Source of the DNA: JBPOIC01 sp052034865
GTDB lineage: Bacteria > UBA10199 > JADFYH01
Assembly (NCBI GenBank): GCA_052034865.1
Contig: JBPOIC010000030.1
Coordinates: 1-14,613 of the forward strand
DNA: 14,613 bases
Direction of reading: 5' to 3'
Position numbers and translations under genes: made by a program. Below are positions 14,072 to 14,613 of this stretch, piece by piece (the first letter of the stretch is position 1; each line of letters opens with the position of its first letter). A model generated the notes under the pieces. That model was not told the origin of the DNA, made no database searches, and saw only the letters and a list, made by a program, of their open reading frames with translations.

Positions 14072-14613
14072 TGAGGTACTCCGTTGTAGCTGATCCTTCC
14101 ATTGCTGATGATCAGAAGTCGATCGGCATGTTGTTTGGCATGTCCCTGGTCATGGCTGGAAAGAAAAATAGTTTTTCCCTCTTTTTGCCATTCGGCAATT
14201 AATCCATCTAGAATATCCCGCCCATCTTTATCGAGAGTAGGATGAGGCTCATCCAGAATATAAATTTTTGTATCCGATTTTTTTAGTAACAGGCGAGCGA
14301 GAACAACCCTTTTTTTGTTTCCTTCTGAAAGTTGATCGATTCGCCGATTTTTAAAATGATCTATCTTGAGAATTTCCATCGCCTGCTGAATTTCCAGCTG
14401 GGCCTTATGAGAGGGAATGCCCAAAATCGTTGCGGCCAGATTCAGATTTTCCTGCACACTTAAAGCCTCGTAGAGCTGTTTTTCATGGCCGAGAAAGCGC
14501 ATCTGATTTCTGAAAGAAAGGTGATCTTTGGATTCTTTACCTAAAATGCGAACAACCCCTGTGGAGGGAGTGAGTAATGTGGCAATCAGTTTTAGGAAGG
14601 TAGATTTTCCGGA
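14068..14613 (-). CDS. ccmA: Heme exporter ATPase CcmA, 5' end cut by window edge
   Basis: ABC-type ATPase of the CcmAB complex. 181 residues are visible, and the true N-terminus lies beyond the window end. The frame is open to the edge and begins in the Walker A motif as SGKSTFLKLIATLLTPSTG. The ABC signature reads LSEGNKKRVVLARLLL at about 14286-14331, with Asn where LSxGQ is usual. Walker B is YILDEPHPTLD (14230-14262) and the switch His is in FLSSHD (His at 14152-14154). The segment MRFLGHEKQLYEALSVQENL contains the Q-loop region, typical of CcmA (xGHxxxLxxxLTVxENL). This resemblance, along with ccmB as the next gene, supports CcmA over other ABC ATPases. The stop overlaps the ccmB start. 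The promoter of the ccm operon must lie outside this window. Confidence 0.93.
   Translation of the reverse strand, partial: SGKSTFLKLIATLLTPSTGVVRILGKESKDHLSFRNQMRFLGHEKQLYEALSVQENLNLAATILGIPSHKAQLEIQQAMEILKIDHFKNRRIDQLSEGNKKRVVLARLLLKKSDTKIYILDEPHPTLDKDGRDILDGLIAEWQKEGKTIFLSSHDQGHAKQHADRLLIISNGRISYNGVPQ

Noticed and set aside
14500..14502. Internal Met at 14502 as the ccmA start
   Set aside because: The frame is open to the window edge and encodes Walker A upstream of this Met, so the gene extends beyond the window.
1..14613. tRNA, rRNA, CRISPR, insertion sequences, prophage or defence genes
   Set aside because: No cloverleaf, repeat-spacer array, transposase motif or terminal inverted repeats were seen; all sizeable frames are explained by core genes.

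Overview
The window looks like chromosomal core DNA from a Gram-negative bacterium. It holds no mobile element, CRISPR array, rRNA or tRNA that I can see. A complete System I (Ccm) cytochrome c maturation set, moderate GC by eye, and short conserved orphan genes point to a deltaproteobacteria-like lineage (Desulfobacterota, Bdellovibrionota or a related candidate group). That placement is inference from gene content, not from a search.

Two gene sets converge. The left half (about 1-8272) is on the + strand. It runs: 3' end of a MiaB/MtaB-family tRNA methylthiotransferase, rnc (RNase III), era, a 111-bp AT-rich gap, mutS, glnD, a 71-aa membrane-anchored coiled-coil protein, and a 115-aa protein with a Cys-Cys-Cys-His cluster near its N-terminus. 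The first three genes are translationally packed (a 23-nt overlap, then 1 nt between rnc stop and era start) and form an RNA-processing and ribosome-maturation block. mutS and glnD overlap by 32 nt, which ties DNA mismatch repair to the nitrogen-sensing PII uridylyltransferase. The left set ends at a strong 13-bp-stem terminator at 8301-8331.

The right half (8377 to the window end) is on the - strand and is read right to left: ccmA (5' end cut by the window edge), ccmB, ccmC, ccmD, ccmE, ccmF, ccmG, ccmH and a ccmI-like TPR gene. ccmD is only 47 codons and is easily missed. Most junctions are 4-nt stop/start overlaps (A/B, C/D, D/E, E/F, G/H). The exception is a 114-bp gap between ccmF and ccmG. 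Together these proteins move and chaperone heme (CcmABCDE), keep apocytochrome thiols reduced (CcmG, CcmH), and ligate heme to CXXCH motifs in the periplasm (CcmF, CcmH, CcmI).

No dramatic unknown system is visible. The most open items are the 115-aa putative zinc-binding protein, the 71-aa membrane protein, a lipobox in CcmH, a CcmE with an altered heme-binding loop, and an RNase III with Asn at a catalytic Asp position.
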